Shown: positions 1 through 12,368 of the stretch, piece by piece
How positions within the stretch are numbered: position 1 is the stretch's first letter
How the letters are laid out: the number at the start of each line of letters is the position of its first letter
Assembly: GCA_011033025.1 (NCBI GenBank)
Contig: WFMF01000001.1
Span: 1,417,755-1,481,754 of the forward strand
DNA length: 64,000 bases
DNA from: Beroe forskalii
Lineage: Eukaryota; Ctenophora; Nuda; Beroida; Beroidae
Direction of reading: 5' to 3'
Made by a program: the position numbers and the translations under genes
The notes under the pieces: generated by a model
The model's database searches: none
The model's input: only the letters and a program-made list of their open reading frames with translations
Told to the model about the DNA's origin: nothing

Positions 1-154
1 TGTTACACAGCACACTCAGCCCCTACCGCAGCGCTGAATTTTTCGATCAAGAGTTTCTCAGCAGGGTTTGCGGAAACAGTTTGCAACAAATGTAAAATCA
101 TCAATACAGTGTACACTGTGCACTGCACAGTGTATTTGTACATTAAACACGGTG
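1..154. repeat. Left copy of a 154-bp inverted repeat
   Basis: The first 154 bases match the reverse complement of 3372-3525 with only six substitutions and no gap that I can see. The match runs to the first base of the window, so this copy may extend further left. The two copies face each other across a spliced gene, with tgttacacag at the outer edge of both. The reading frame starting at base 1 stays open through the copy. The pair could be ends of a mobile element, two copies of a dispersed repeat, or an inverted duplication of an exon. Confidence 0.85.
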
Positions 155-596
155 TCGGCACATTACTATTAAACTATTCATACATCGAAATAAAATGCCC
201 CCTACGGATGTAAAGAATTAACTTTGTTTATATAAGAATGAAACTGAGATTTGCGCCGCATGTGATGCGTTACAATGATGATGCAATATCTCCCAGATAT
301 CTCCCAAGTCCCCGTTGTTTTCTTGTTGTCTCTTGTTCCGAGGTTATACAGTTTCACTGCCTCATTTTGACTGTGTATCTACATAGTACAAAGCGTAGCC
401 TCAACATTCAGTTCAGTTTCAATTTGATTATACGCGTTACTGTCAATTTCCTGCTGCTTTGTTCAGAACTATAGAAGTTATATTTTCAAATTATTATGTA
501 TGTATCAAGATTATTAATAAGCAATTCATGTTGTACACTCATTTGCTTGGAGACTTAAATAATGTCTTTTATGATAATAAATAATTATGATAGCGA

Positions 597-850
597 TCTT
601 CCACCGGGGAACGGACATTTCATCTCACGACACTTTATCTCGCAATATGTCAACTCTACGGAAAGGTTAGGGTCTGGGTTAGGGTTAGGGATTGGGCATG
701 GGTTAGAGTTAGTGTTCCGGAAACGGTTAGGGTTATGGTCAGGGTCAGGACAGGGAGATGAAGTGTCCTGAAATCTTGAGATGAAATGTCGTGAGATGAA
801 ATGTCGTACACTTATCGCGAATGATGTTCCTATCTTCTGGTGGAAGAACA
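597..850. mobile_element. MITE-like inverted-repeat element with telomere-like core
   Basis: The core at about 665-760 is rich in GGTTAGGG-like words. It is flanked by inverted copies of gacatttcatctcacgac (about 614-640 and 780-805). A further outer pair built on tcttccacc lies near 598 and 846. No coding sequence is present. This looks like a short palindromic non-autonomous DNA element that captured or imitates TTAGGG repeats, rather than a true telomere remnant. A second, unrelated element with the same kind of core lies at 17987-18250. Confidence 0.6.
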
Positions 851-1117
851 TCATTTGCCATAAGTGTTACATCTAACACTTACAGCCTTGATTGGAATGG
901 GTTTTAAATCAATTTGCCTATACAACTATACAATGTTTTGATTTTGTCTTATCTTCTTATACCTACATCGGACCTGTAGCTCTGTAGGTGCTAGATTCTC
1001 CGTTCTTTTAATAGCGTTTGTTTGTTTCGAAATTATTAAGTCACCAGCTAACTCTTGGCATCTAAATAACCTACTGTAGATTATACTCTTTTGACCCTTA
1101 TTCAACCGTAAACCAGA

Positions 1118-1240
1118 CATGGAGGCGGCGTGGAGGCTAATGGAGGCTAGTGGAAGCTAATTAGCTTCCACAGTGGAGGCTTTTTTCGAACATTAGCCCA
1201 TTGCAACCATTAGCCTCCATGGGGGCTAACTTTGGTCATG
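1118..1240. repeat. Nested palindrome of GGAGGCTAA words
   Basis: A perfect 22-base palindrome, with arms gtggaagctaa and ttagcttccac, sits near 1149-1170. Outer arms of the type tggaggctaatgg and ccattagcctcca flank it. The structure could fold into a long hairpin just upstream of the first exon of the unknown gene at 1313. It may be a tiny foldback repeat. No promoter function can be read from it. Confidence 0.6.
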
Positions 1241-1312
1241 TTCCTGTGGTAACATTTTGCCATGTTTTGTCTATTGGCAAGATTAATATTTGTCTGTGCA
1301 GGTTCTATTGCC

Positions 1313-3031
1313 ATGTCAGGAGATGGGGCTGAAGGTAGTGTTAAATCGAAGTTGGGGACTCTGTTTACCACTACGTTTCAAGGCAATGTAAAATATCTAA
1401 AGAAGTCGTATCAGGTAGGACTTTTTTATGTGAATGTAGTTACTTACATACCTACAGTAATAGGATTCCTAGAAATGGGATCAAAGTAGCAATGATTACA
1501 TGAAGCAAAACCGAGTGTGAAACCAGGCATGTGACGTCGGAGTTTTCTAAAGCCTTGAGTATAATAGATACCTTAGAGTTCCCAATTATGAATGGTATAG
1601 TTTGTTTTTTCATTTCAGGCATCGGAATCAGGACACGTACTTCAGTTTACCTTCAAAGAAATGACGGTAGAGGGACTCGTACAAGCCAGTATGAAAGATA
1701 AAGCATACAGAGTAAAGGTAAAGATTAATCAGTTCAGCTATTAACAGCAAATTCAATTCTTAAATATCGAATGATCAACTGATCAATAATAGTTTTTTGA
1801 TAGGTATTCGTACAATTTATTACGCATATACCCCATGATAGCAACATTATTTATGCATTCCCCATGTCTAGATAAAGACAGTTTACTTTGCGACAGTTTT
1901 ACCCGCGATGGGTTAAACTATCGCATGGTAAACTGCCTACTACCTAGATAAAGCTGGACCAGACAATGGAATCTATCCTCGAAAGGACATGTGAGTGCCC
2001 TTTCAATGTTGGGCCATGGCGGGGTGCCTTATTGAGATCAGCCGGTAATGTTACATGTATGTCATGAACGTAACCAGCTGAATACCGAATCCTAATGCAT
2101 TAACTTAAAATAATGCAAAAAACTAAAAAATAGATCTGTTTTGCCAATACCAACTCACGTTTATGCTTTTATGCAATACCTACCATTGCTTAACTTTCGT
2201 TGCATAAATGCATTTTCTTTGCCATTAAGTTAATTAACTTAGTTGCCTAATGTACGTAATTAATTCATCATAAAAATAGTCAACGTCACGTTTCAATTCA
2301 AATTTTGTTCTAGGCACGAAAAGCACTGCTTGAACAAGCAGCCTGAGTACCTCAAACGAAAGGACCCTTCCGCACAAGATCCTGAAAGGATCAACCTTAA
2401 AAACGACGAGAAGAAGAAGACAGAGCTGAAGAAAGCCTTGGATAGATACTATCCGACAGCGAGTCAGAGTGTAACACTATCGACAGCTGCTGTCAAATCA
2501 CCTCCTTACACCCTATCAAAGGAGCAGCAAGACATTGAACTCAGTCCATTGTTGAATATTTTGCAAGTTAGGAAAGACCCTAAAGATGGACTTGGCCAAT
2601 CAAGTTCTGCAGTAATTGGATCATCTAAGGGTAAACACAAGGCTCCAGTAGCTCAGAGAAGTAATAGATCACCATTAGCTGTGGCATTGGAAGAATCGCC
2701 GAGGGATAAAGTGAAGGCAGCAGCAGACTCCTCACCCCTGTCCTCATCACCATTCAGACTGTTGGTGAATTCGCCACATTCAACAACATTCAGACTTCCC
2801 ACAACCACACATCAGCCAAAATCAAAACGCAGACTTAAACTAACATCGAAAGGGACTGGGAATCCCAACAAGTCATTCAAGTCACCATTTGCTGCACATC
2901 CCTCCACCGCATCATCTTCTGAGGATGCCCCAGGACCATCTTCTGCCTACAGAGACCCCGGGCAAAGTTCAGAAGAGGCCCAGCAGCCCGCTGTGATCAA
3001 GATCACAAACAAATTTATTAAGAAGAAGTAG
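1313..3031 (+). CDS. Unknown Ser/Lys-rich nuclear-type protein, three exons
   Basis: I do not recognise this gene. The model joins 1313-1414, 1619-1717 and 2324-3031, giving about 302 residues; both introns are phase 0 with GT-AG ends. Exons 1 and 2 read MSGDGAEGSVKSKLGTLF... and ASESGHVLQFTFKEM..., a compact mixed segment that could be a small folded domain. Exon 3 encodes 235 residues of low-complexity sequence rich in Ser, Pro and Lys, ending ITNKFIKKK, typical of a disordered nuclear protein. The third acceptor is uncertain. Using the first AG (exon from 2314) shifts the frame and ends the protein after ARKALLEQAA, so there may be a short and a long form, or a missed exon. The frame is also open back to an ATG at 1262 with a hydrophobic leader, but a plausible acceptor at 1300 makes that doubtful. 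AATAAA at 3347-3352 fits the 3' end. Confidence 0.55.
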
Positions 3032-3371
3032 CTTCAAACAATACATAACCCTAAGGATTCACAGTTTTATTCTTTACAGTTCACTCTTCGCAGTTTGTTC
3101 TTTTTGTTTTCATATATACAAAGTTTAATAGTAATGTGCATAGTTAATAGTTTAATAGTTAATTAGATATACTTTATTTTTATTCTTAATCTTATTAGTA
3201 CAGCATTAAATTGTTTCCAGTGTATGAAGTATTGGCTCGGGTGAGTGTTGCCGGTGTAGAAGTACTTTAAGCCCGCCGTTGTTATTGTTCATTGCTACAA
3301 TACGATGCCCATCTCAAGGCGTGGAAGCCAATGTCTGATTCAGTAAAATAAAGCCTTTCATTGTGTGTATA

Positions 3372-3525
3372 CACCGTGTTTAATGTACAAATATACTGTA
3401 CAGTGTACAGTGTACAATGTATTGATGATTTTACATTTGTTGCAAACTGTTTCCGTAAACCCTGCTGAGAAACTCTTGATCGAAAAATTTAGCGCTGCGG
3501 TAGGGGCTGAGTGTGCTGTGTAACA
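3372..3525. repeat. Right copy of the 154-bp inverted repeat
   Basis: This is the reverse-complement partner of 1-154. It begins about 20 bases after the AATAAA of the unknown gene, so the transcript may end within it. It carries a minus-strand open frame beginning upstream at 3552, whose residues match those of the left copy except for two changes. No target-site duplication can be checked because the left flank is outside the window. Confidence 0.85.
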
Positions 3526-6500
3526 TTTACATAGGATAACATGCACACACATTCCTATATATACCGTATCAAAGTTACTATATAATGTATCATAGGTTTA
3601 CGTGTGGGTCGTATCACTATCCACCTAGCTGCTAGGTGTATCATACAATAACATTGCGCCCCAGTGTGCGGTCGGTGCTCCGAGGCGTATCGAATGTCAA
3701 ATACGGTCACATGACACGCACTCTACATGTTTTACCTGATATGCGCGCTGTGACGTAGTAGTCACGTGAACGGGTTGGGGTGGGTGCGTGATAATTGTGT
3801 TCAGGTGACAGTCACGTGATGCCAAAGGAAAGCTCGTGATGCCAAATGAAAACACGTTTTAGTTTCTTCTTGTATCAGCAATTGTACTCGAGCTCTGATT
3901 GTTGGTTGGTAGGTTTGAACAATGATAGATCTGGGCTTGGCAATGCCAGGAGAGTGGCGACTTTAGGAAAGCTCAGGAAGTTCATATTATGAAACAACCT
4001 CATACTCTCATAGCATGCTCTTAAAATTTTTACATTCAAAACATAACCGAGCAGAAGGAAATAATGCAATAACATTTTTTCAAACAACGAACCGCCTTGC
4101 TACAGAGCCAACAGAATTCTTAATAACTTAATTTTAAGTATAAGATTTATCTTTGTCTACTATTAATTATACTATTGAATTCCAATCTTCACATTGTTTT
4201 CAACAGCTTTTTGTTAGATTAATTTTTGGCAGAAGACAATAGCATGCAATTACAGCAATTTTTGCCTTTTGAGATTTCCTTGGAATGATACATTATCACT
4301 CAAAATACATTATCATTCATACAGGTTAATCGCTAAATTATCATCGAGGGCGAAGCGCGAGATTATAATTGGAGTCAAATCCGAGACCGAAGGTCGAGGA
4401 TTCAACGAGCGCGAAACGGAGATAATAAAGAATATTTTACAACGACATACATTGTGAAACGTGTGAATATTAATCAAATTAACCATGACCCAAACGCTTG
4501 GATGGACCAAAACCACAAGTTTTTGTTGGCGGGGGAAGGGTTAAAAATACAATTTCTGCTCTCTTGCGACGAGAAGTTTATGAATGGCAAACAAATGGAT
4601 ATTATTTTTCAAAATTGCAGGAAGGTGGCCAAAGTTTTGAAATGATCATTCAACACCAAAAACACAGGAATGCGGCATTACAACTTAAAAGTATAACAAA
4701 CCTACGACAAAGTACCTTCAACCAGAGTACCCTAAAATATTGATAAGAGGAATGCTAATATTGCATTCAAGATCATGGCCCCACTCTCTATGGACTATGG
4801 ATAAGATGTAATCAGCTGTTATGAATACATCAAGAGTGGCTCTAAGAAGATGTTGGACCACTTCCATCATACCTAACTCACTAACTGATCCCAAGAGACC
4901 GCATGGAGTTATGTTTTGTTCCTTTTATATCCAGTATTCCAGTATTCCAGCATCGATATCTCTGAATCCCTCGTGGTATGAATAGAATGTATCGGATTAT
5001 CAACGTAGTAACAATATAAAACCAGTTGCAAATATGTCTTCCAGATGGTATCAGATTATATGGTACATGGTATCAGTTATAGCCACTAACCAGTCTTCAA
5101 AATAAAGAAATAATGATTATTTCAAAGTTTTAAGGATAAAAACCACACGAAAATTCTCGTACGAGCGGAATCTAAAATTTAGTTTGGGTACTGCACGCCT
5201 TTCGTCCAGAAAAACCATACAACTACAGTGGATAAACTTAACTCGACAGATTTGAAATTTACCGGTATGCATTGTTCCTGATGTCTTACTATAGGCACTA
5301 TGGATCTAATTCATTCAAAAAATACTTTTCATGTCAAACATTGTGTTAATCTCAGCCTGCCATTGACAACGCAGGTGTCAAATATTCTACAGAAGACATT
5401 CTACTCCAGTCTAAAAAGGCTGGACATAAATTCTTTAATTTTTGCATACCAGCAGAAGAATACAATACATTTACATAACTTTACTAGACCTCGTACGAAT
5501 GAGACAAACCGATCCGAACAGTTTAACACGGGCCTGGTGACTTGGTGAGCTGGTGGGAAGTACAGGCCTCATGAAATCTGCGTTTTAATATCATGTTCAC
5601 CTACTTTAAGTGATTTAATAACCTTAACCGCCCTTGGATGAGCCTTTTGTCGGGAAGCGCAACCGTATAAACTTACAAAAGTTGGTAATTACATAATCTC
5701 TGTTTCAGATATAATGGTTATATTTAAAAATGTTCAGCTCATTTTCTTATCACTATGATCATATGATGGTCCTGTGCAACTCCAATTAACTAATACCAGC
5801 TGAATTCAAGGGCTAACTTGAAGGGAGACTAACTAAAACTTGAGACGAAAAGTGAGAACTTGGATTAATTTTCGCGGAAAGTTAGAATCTATTAAGTCAC
5901 AAAACAATAAATTAAGAAAATATAAAAGTATCTTAGCTGTACATTGCTAAAACAAGTTGAATTGCTTGTAGCAGCAGAGTTGCTGACAAGGAGAAATGAG
6001 AAAATAATAGAGCGAAGTTTTTCCGTTACAGTACTCTGATACAGGTGGGCCCAGTACCGTCTACAGCTTAGATTCATAAGAGGCGTTTGGAGTTAAAGTT
6101 GAATACGATAAAGTGACTGAGGAGTCGATTGCCGAATTGAATGAAAATCGAAATCGAAAAGCATCAGAAACGATTTCTGTTCCACGCGCATGTAATTAAT
6201 TTCAATTAGCAGTGATAGTTGATACTTAAACTGAAGAAAGTTGAAAACTTATTAAAGTATTAATATAGGTAGCTATACATGTAAAAAAGTCAAAAATACG
6301 AAAATAAAATCTGGAAAACCATTATTCGTCAGACATTTCCGAAGAATGGAGAATTACGTTATACAGTTTGAATTGTACAAGTTGATTGTCACTTGATACT
6401 GCAATACCATTTAGCTCGAAACAAAGAATGAAAATTTAAATAAAATCTTATTTGAAAAATTCTATTGTAAATTCAAACATCATCAAAATGGATAAAGTAC

Positions 6501-9500
6501 ACTGCAAAATATCTCAATATCAACTAAAAAAGGAACACGTGGCACGAGTTTAGGTGATAATATATGGGCTGACTGAGCTCTGAGGTTATTTATATTCGGT
6601 AGGTACTCTGTTATGTAATTTGAGATGGCAGAAGTGGACGAGGACGTTAATGTGAACAACATGATATTCACTTATCATTCGTCTAACCCAATGCACCAGG
6701 CCAACTCTCATGCATCGGTAAATAACAGTCATCCTATTATAACCCTACCCACAGACCATATCAGCTTTATGCATCATCGCCTTATAACCCACCCGACACC
6801 AGTTTCATGCACCATGGGTCTTATTCATATAATCCCAAAAATTCGTAACTTTCTCCACTTATAATTCGAAACCTTCTCAAAAGAATGTCATTTGACCAGA
6901 TCAAAAATAAATGCTTTAATGGTCCGCCTAAGGAGTAGGTACCAGCTGGTAAACAAAACTACTGCTCTACGCTGAATTATACACCTTCCTTCTTTTCGCG
7001 TTTTCATTGTCGAACATTTTCCAAACACAAGGAAATATCCGTGATCATCACATTATGATCATGAATAGCACTACCCTTCACAATAGATTGGTTGCGCACC
7101 GTTCGGTAAAACATAATGAACTATTGTGATTCCTTAATTGATGATAAATTATTATGAGCCACGGCACCACAAAGCGAATAGGGGTCAAAGTATTCTGCAA
7201 TTTAGCCAAGAACACGGTTTCTAGCCCAGTGCATCTCTGACTTTTCTGGCCTTAAATTATTATTAAAGCCATAAAATTTGCCTTTGTGTTGAATGTATGA
7301 ATGATCTAAAATTTTAATTACGAATGCATGAATGTCCACATTCATACCTGTTTTTTCAAAATAAATTATTCATAACACAGGGACATGAGTTGATCGAATC
7401 ACTGCAACTTTGTACTGTGTTTTATAGATTACAATAAGGAATGGGTACCAATTAATCATGGTGTTGATAAGAAAATCGCCATTTGTAGTAAAGATGAATA
7501 ACCCATGAATAAGCGATGATTAAGAACAAAACGATAAACAAAAGATGGCATATAGAGCTTATAATAAACTCACTAATATCGGTAGTTAACGTAAATACAA
7601 ACGAGTACCAACAATAATGGGTCAATACTCTATATCTTGAACCAAGTGCTAAGGAGGGAACAATACAAGAATTGACAGGGGGCCAATTGTTCAATATCAT
7701 CAACTTTGAGCTATGATGATATACGAGCTACCATCATGGTACTGGGACTGCAGTAGAACAATCGGATGAAGGTTGAATACAAGATGTTTGTTGTGAATTT
7801 GTGACAGTATCGAACACTATTTGGGTATTGGGTGTCTGTATTAATCATCTTTGGGTGTGTCTGTGAGCGTTTTAAATGTGCGTTTGTGTGCGTTTAAATG
7901 TGTGTTTGTGTGCGTTTAAATGTACGTTTTTGTGCGTTTCAGTGTTTGGATGTGTGTAGGCGTTTGCTTTTAAATGTGTGCGTGTTTAATTGACTGTTTG
8001 TGCTCGGAGGGATGTGATTGTATGGTAGTAAAACTGACTTACTGCTTTACTGATTACGGATGTTTATGTGTTACTACAGCGGTAGTGAGCAGGCGATGAC
8101 AACTGTTCCTCATCAAATATCATAGCTCATTACATTATTAAGAATTAAGATATCAATGTATATAATTTGTACACATGGCCCGGCGTATAATTGTATTCAA
8201 TGGTTGTCGAATTTGTAATCAAAGAGTCTTGCCTTGACAGAGATTCATGGTTCTACAGAATACGGTATCATTAGCCAGTAAAACGTCGCTTATTAAGTTG
8301 TGACTTTAGCACTTTGGTATTCCAATGAAGGAATGAATACCAAATGTGTCCATAGGACAAAAGACACCTTTGGTTTGGATCCATTGAGTCCAATGGGTCC
8401 ACAGGACTCTGACTATTGCGCACAATGTACCTTTCCATTGGATGCATTGTAATCGCACAACTCTTTAACCTGTAAGTCACTAGTCCGTCTAGTATTGTAA
8501 ATTGTAAATACTAAACAGTGGCCACTGTTTAATGGTCATTGGCAAACGGGTAAATATTCGTATTCGTAACGACTCAACATAACCCTTGAACAAGATGGAT
8601 AGCTTCACCACAGATCACTTAGATCAAACCACACCAAACATTTCTACTCCTAGAGTGCACCAGTGACGAGAAACACAGACATGAACTGGCAAGTGGCATT
8701 TCACTAAAGTCCAATTCAACTGTTAATGTTTCGAATTTCGATAGCATGATACTAGTCACTTCACCATGTATATACCATTCTTTTGATAGTTAAGCTATGA
8801 CTGCTATTGGCAAGTGCTTTGAGAATTGGGATTTTCTTGCTCGGTTGTATGACTCCAATCCGCAATTGCGGGACAAAACACCACTTAAGTGGTATAAATT
8901 TGTTTGGAACGTATAACGGAGCAGAAAACTATTTATGCCGTTATTTGTTCTGTATCTCCACAGACCCAACGGCCAACATGGCTTGTCAATTAACTCGAGA
9001 GATGCTCATTTCCAGAGGTCAAACAAAACAGTTCAAATACACAAAAGGTCGAATATTATGAACTTATCGGCAGTAATTTTGAATGACTTGTCATCTGCGC
9101 TGAATAAGTGACTTGTCATAGCTCCACATGAGACGTAATGACGCTCAGTGGCCAACGCTGAGAAACAATCCTGCATTTCAGCTCACGACGACTAACTCAT
9201 GACATAACGATGACATATGGACCGCATGCAACGCTCGAAGACATCATCATGGGCAGGCTTCTCAACTACTGCCGATCATGAAACTGTCACGGTATGTTTG
9301 GTAAAAACAATATAAAGTTAAACCACAGAACTGCGAACAAAAGCTAAAAAGGTGCACACTACTAATACTCAAAGACTAAATACTAAAATGTAGGCCGGTA
9401 GGTATAGCTTTTACACGGCACTACACTTAAGTGCACTTTATACTAGCTCATATAAAGGTAGATTATTATTAATAATATCACTCAACAGTCATCAAATTAC

Positions 9501-11940
9501 GTGTTTGAGCAGAGCCGCACTGCTGAGGAAGAGAGGATATAACTGCCCAAACTCTAAACAAGATAATATAGAGACCCATTCTGCGTTTACTGTTTAGTGC
9601 CGCACTATAACCGATACGCTGCATATATATAACTACATATAAACCGGCCACGTGGTGGTTTTATCCGGGGGCTCCAATGCGAGGGAACAACCTCACGATA
9701 GAGTGTGCAAAGTACAATCGAATACAAGTTACCAGTTTACTGAGTTACAAAGCTCCTCAAACAAATGATCGCACTCCTATCAAAGGACTCATGGTTCACA
9801 GCATGAAATTTAATTCGGTAAGTTGGATTTAACATTTTTCAATCCAAAAATTTGGACGAGAAACTCTTAGAACGAATTCTCAATCAGTGCCGATTTCTCA
9901 ATCATTTAAGTTTATTTTAGAGGAGTAAATAGGAGTGAAGATTTCTATGTCAAATAGTTTATGCAATTAGTATATTATGCAAATATGTGCCAATGAACTT
10001 ATGAACAGGGATTTCTTTATTTACCCAAATTTCATGCCATCACCTCGTAAGCTCGCAGCACAAAGCTCGCAGCTCTTTTTCATTTCTTTTTTTGATGTCT
10101 CGGATGGAAAGCAAGGTTTGGAGCAGCCAGCAGCCCTCAAACCCACAGATGTAACTTGCGATTCATGGTCAGAAGTATTTTGTTCTAAATTGTGGCCTCC
10201 AATGAAAAGAGGTCTGAACTCTGGGGGCGCAGCCCCAAAAGCCTGAGTGAATGAAAATTATAAGCGTTGAAATTGAATTAGGACTTTTGTCGGTTCAGAG
10301 GGGCAGAGGCATCATACCTCGCGCTTCTTTTGCCCCAAACATCAAGGTTAACTTTATAAACAGAAACTATACCACATTGAAAACGCAAAGTCCAGTGTTG
10401 GAGCCCCTCTTTCACATCAAACATTCAAAACGACCGCATTTCAGAAAGCTGTAATACTGAATTATAAATTTCCATTATCCAACTACATAATCAGGTTTAT
10501 ATTTTGCCTTTTGGTCACTCTTTGACAGTCATTAATCGCTGCAATACTGTTGATAACTGATAAGTAATACAGGCTGCTCCATCTGGATTCACGTACTGAG
10601 TGCTAAAACAGCAATATGACCAGATGACCTAAGAAGTTAATTAAACTCAAAGCCATGGGAAGGTATAATGGTTACTCATTTTTACGCTCAACAATAAACT
10701 TCCCCAATAAAGTTAAACTCAAAGCTCTGAGCCCTTACTTATATCTACGTGAAGTTAAACTTTAATCTGGAGCCAAGAATTATTGCATAATTGTTAAACA
10801 GGAGATTTAACAGATTCCTAAGTATGATTAGAATTTAAACTGGCAGTATTTTTATCGCCATTGTCAAGTTAAGAATGAAGGGTGAAGAATTGAAGATCTA
10901 TAGTGCGGTCGTTGAACTTCGACGCTAGATAAAATATCGATTATCGATTCCAAAAAGCACGAACATCGCCGCCAGTATCGCTTTTTAATTATTAATTATT
11001 CAAGCACTCCCGGTGGTGTTCCCAGGGTAAGAGTGTCTTCAATTTTATTTTCTGAATATTCAAGGGGACGTGGCATGTGAAATGAGCTTGGCATAAAAGA
11101 TTATCCCAGCTTCATGATTGCTCCATGTCATGATAGGTACCTGTTTTACATTTCGACCAATTAGTACACACTCACAATTTCACAATAACTGCAAACTACA
11201 ATTCACAAACTACAACGATCTGTAGTTCTATGGAAATTTTAGCAAGTTCAATGGAAACGTCAGCAAGGTTAGAATGAAAAGGAATATGAAAATGTTTCGA
11301 ATAAGCTCATAAAGGGCTGTAAGGTGTTAATAATTGAGGAAAACATAAAAGACCACTCGATCGTGTACATTTCTTGAATATATGAACTTTGAACACAAAA
11401 GTTCGCGAGAGTCAACGGGAAGGCATGGTACACGAGTACAAGCATCGCTGCTCTATTGATTTCTGTTTCAAGCATAAAATAGTGCTAAAATCATCGCATT
11501 GAAGTGTGGCTAAAGTTAAAACGGAAAGTGTCGAAGGCTATACGCGGCAAACTATAACAACCTTCAAGAGAGGTGAGGCAGGGATATTTCCTGGCACCTG
11601 AAGGGAAAAACTGTCACTGTCAGATCAGGGACTCAGGGACTGCGAACATTGCTATATCGGCTCAATTTCTACCTGTCCTCTCGACTGTACCCTTTCATTG
11701 TGTTGGCTTTTCGACCAATGAGCACACATTAACATAATTGTAAGTGCTCGGAAAATTCTAAATCGGATCGGGATAAGCTTTAAGCAGAAAGGGTAAGTAA
11801 GAAATTTGTTAATTCAGCTAATTTAGTCGCTTAATGGTAGCTAATTGTTCAGTGATAAAAACTAAACAGATCAAGACGCAGATGCGAAACACAAACAGCG
11901 GAAACAAAATGAAATGAGTGGCAGTCCTCAGAACACACAC
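3526..11940. other. Long stretch with no recognisable gene
   Basis: I see no convincing coding region here. The open frames are short, AT-rich and lack splice context or familiar motifs. A 49-base GC-rich piece ending gggggcgcagccccaaaagcc near 10224-10244, inside an 89-codon frame (9977-10246), looks repeat-derived. The only clear structure is the TG-rich minisatellite at about 7855-7990. Confidence 0.5.
7855..7990. repeat. TG-rich minisatellite
   Basis: About six degenerate copies of a ~22-base word related to gtgtgcgtttaaatgtg follow one another. The copies differ by single changes and small length differences. No coding potential is evident. Confidence 0.7.
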
Positions 11941-11945
11941 GCTGT

Positions 11946-12002
11946 GACGCCGCGCGCAGTCACGTGCCACTAAATTGAAGTGTCACGTGACTGCGCGGCG
12001 TA
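11946..12002. repeat. GC-rich hairpin with paired CACGTG boxes
   Basis: The arms acgccgcgcgcagtcacgtg (11947-11966) and cacgtgactgcgcggcgt (11984-12001) are complementary apart from a two-base gc insertion in the left arm, around a ~17-base loop. Each arm holds a CACGTG E-box and a CpG-rich block unlike the AT-rich surroundings. It could be a MITE core or a regulatory palindrome. Confidence 0.65.
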
Positions 12003-12223
12003 ACATGGCAACATGGTGGCGATGTCACGTGATATTTTTACACGATACATGATACACATGATACAAGTGGTTACCCGTTTTGAATGTTCTTGATCTGGCA
12101 TAACTCTACGGTTTCAACTTCAAATTCCTAAATTTCTCCCACAGATACGTGTGACAGATACCATTACCAGATACATGTGCAGTTTTTTCTAAAGTTTAAA
12201 ATCTCGTCGTTACGTCTTTGGTT

Positions 12224-12368
12224 AGATTTCTGCCAGAGCCCAGATTCCGATCAAAAGTCCGATGGTCCGGCCGAGGAGTCCTTGAGTAAACGAATCAAAT
12301 TTCCACAATTACAACTACAAGACTATAGAGAAGTAGAGAATCTCAACGCAACTGTCATTGTGAATTGA
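12224..12368 (+). other. Possible terminal exon of an unknown gene
   Basis: After an AG at the end of ...tttggttag, a frame of 48 codons reads ISARAQIPIKSPMVRPRSP... in one phase, and in another ...SPDSDQKSDGPAEESLSKR..., ending in TGA at 12366-12368. The second reading has a hydrophilic composition like a real protein tail. No upstream exon was found and the family is not recognised, so this is only a candidate. Confidence 0.2.

Noticed and set aside
597-850. True interstitial telomere or chromosome-end fusion
   Set aside because: The GGTTAGGG words are degenerate, short, and enclosed by inverted repeats of a small element.
8807-9061. 84-codon frame as a secreted protein
   Set aside because: The start is not an ATG, the composition is random and no signal or domain is convincing.
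9977-10246. 89-codon frame as a gene
   Set aside because: Its end overlaps a palindromic gggggcgcagcccc word, and there is no splice context or recognised motif.
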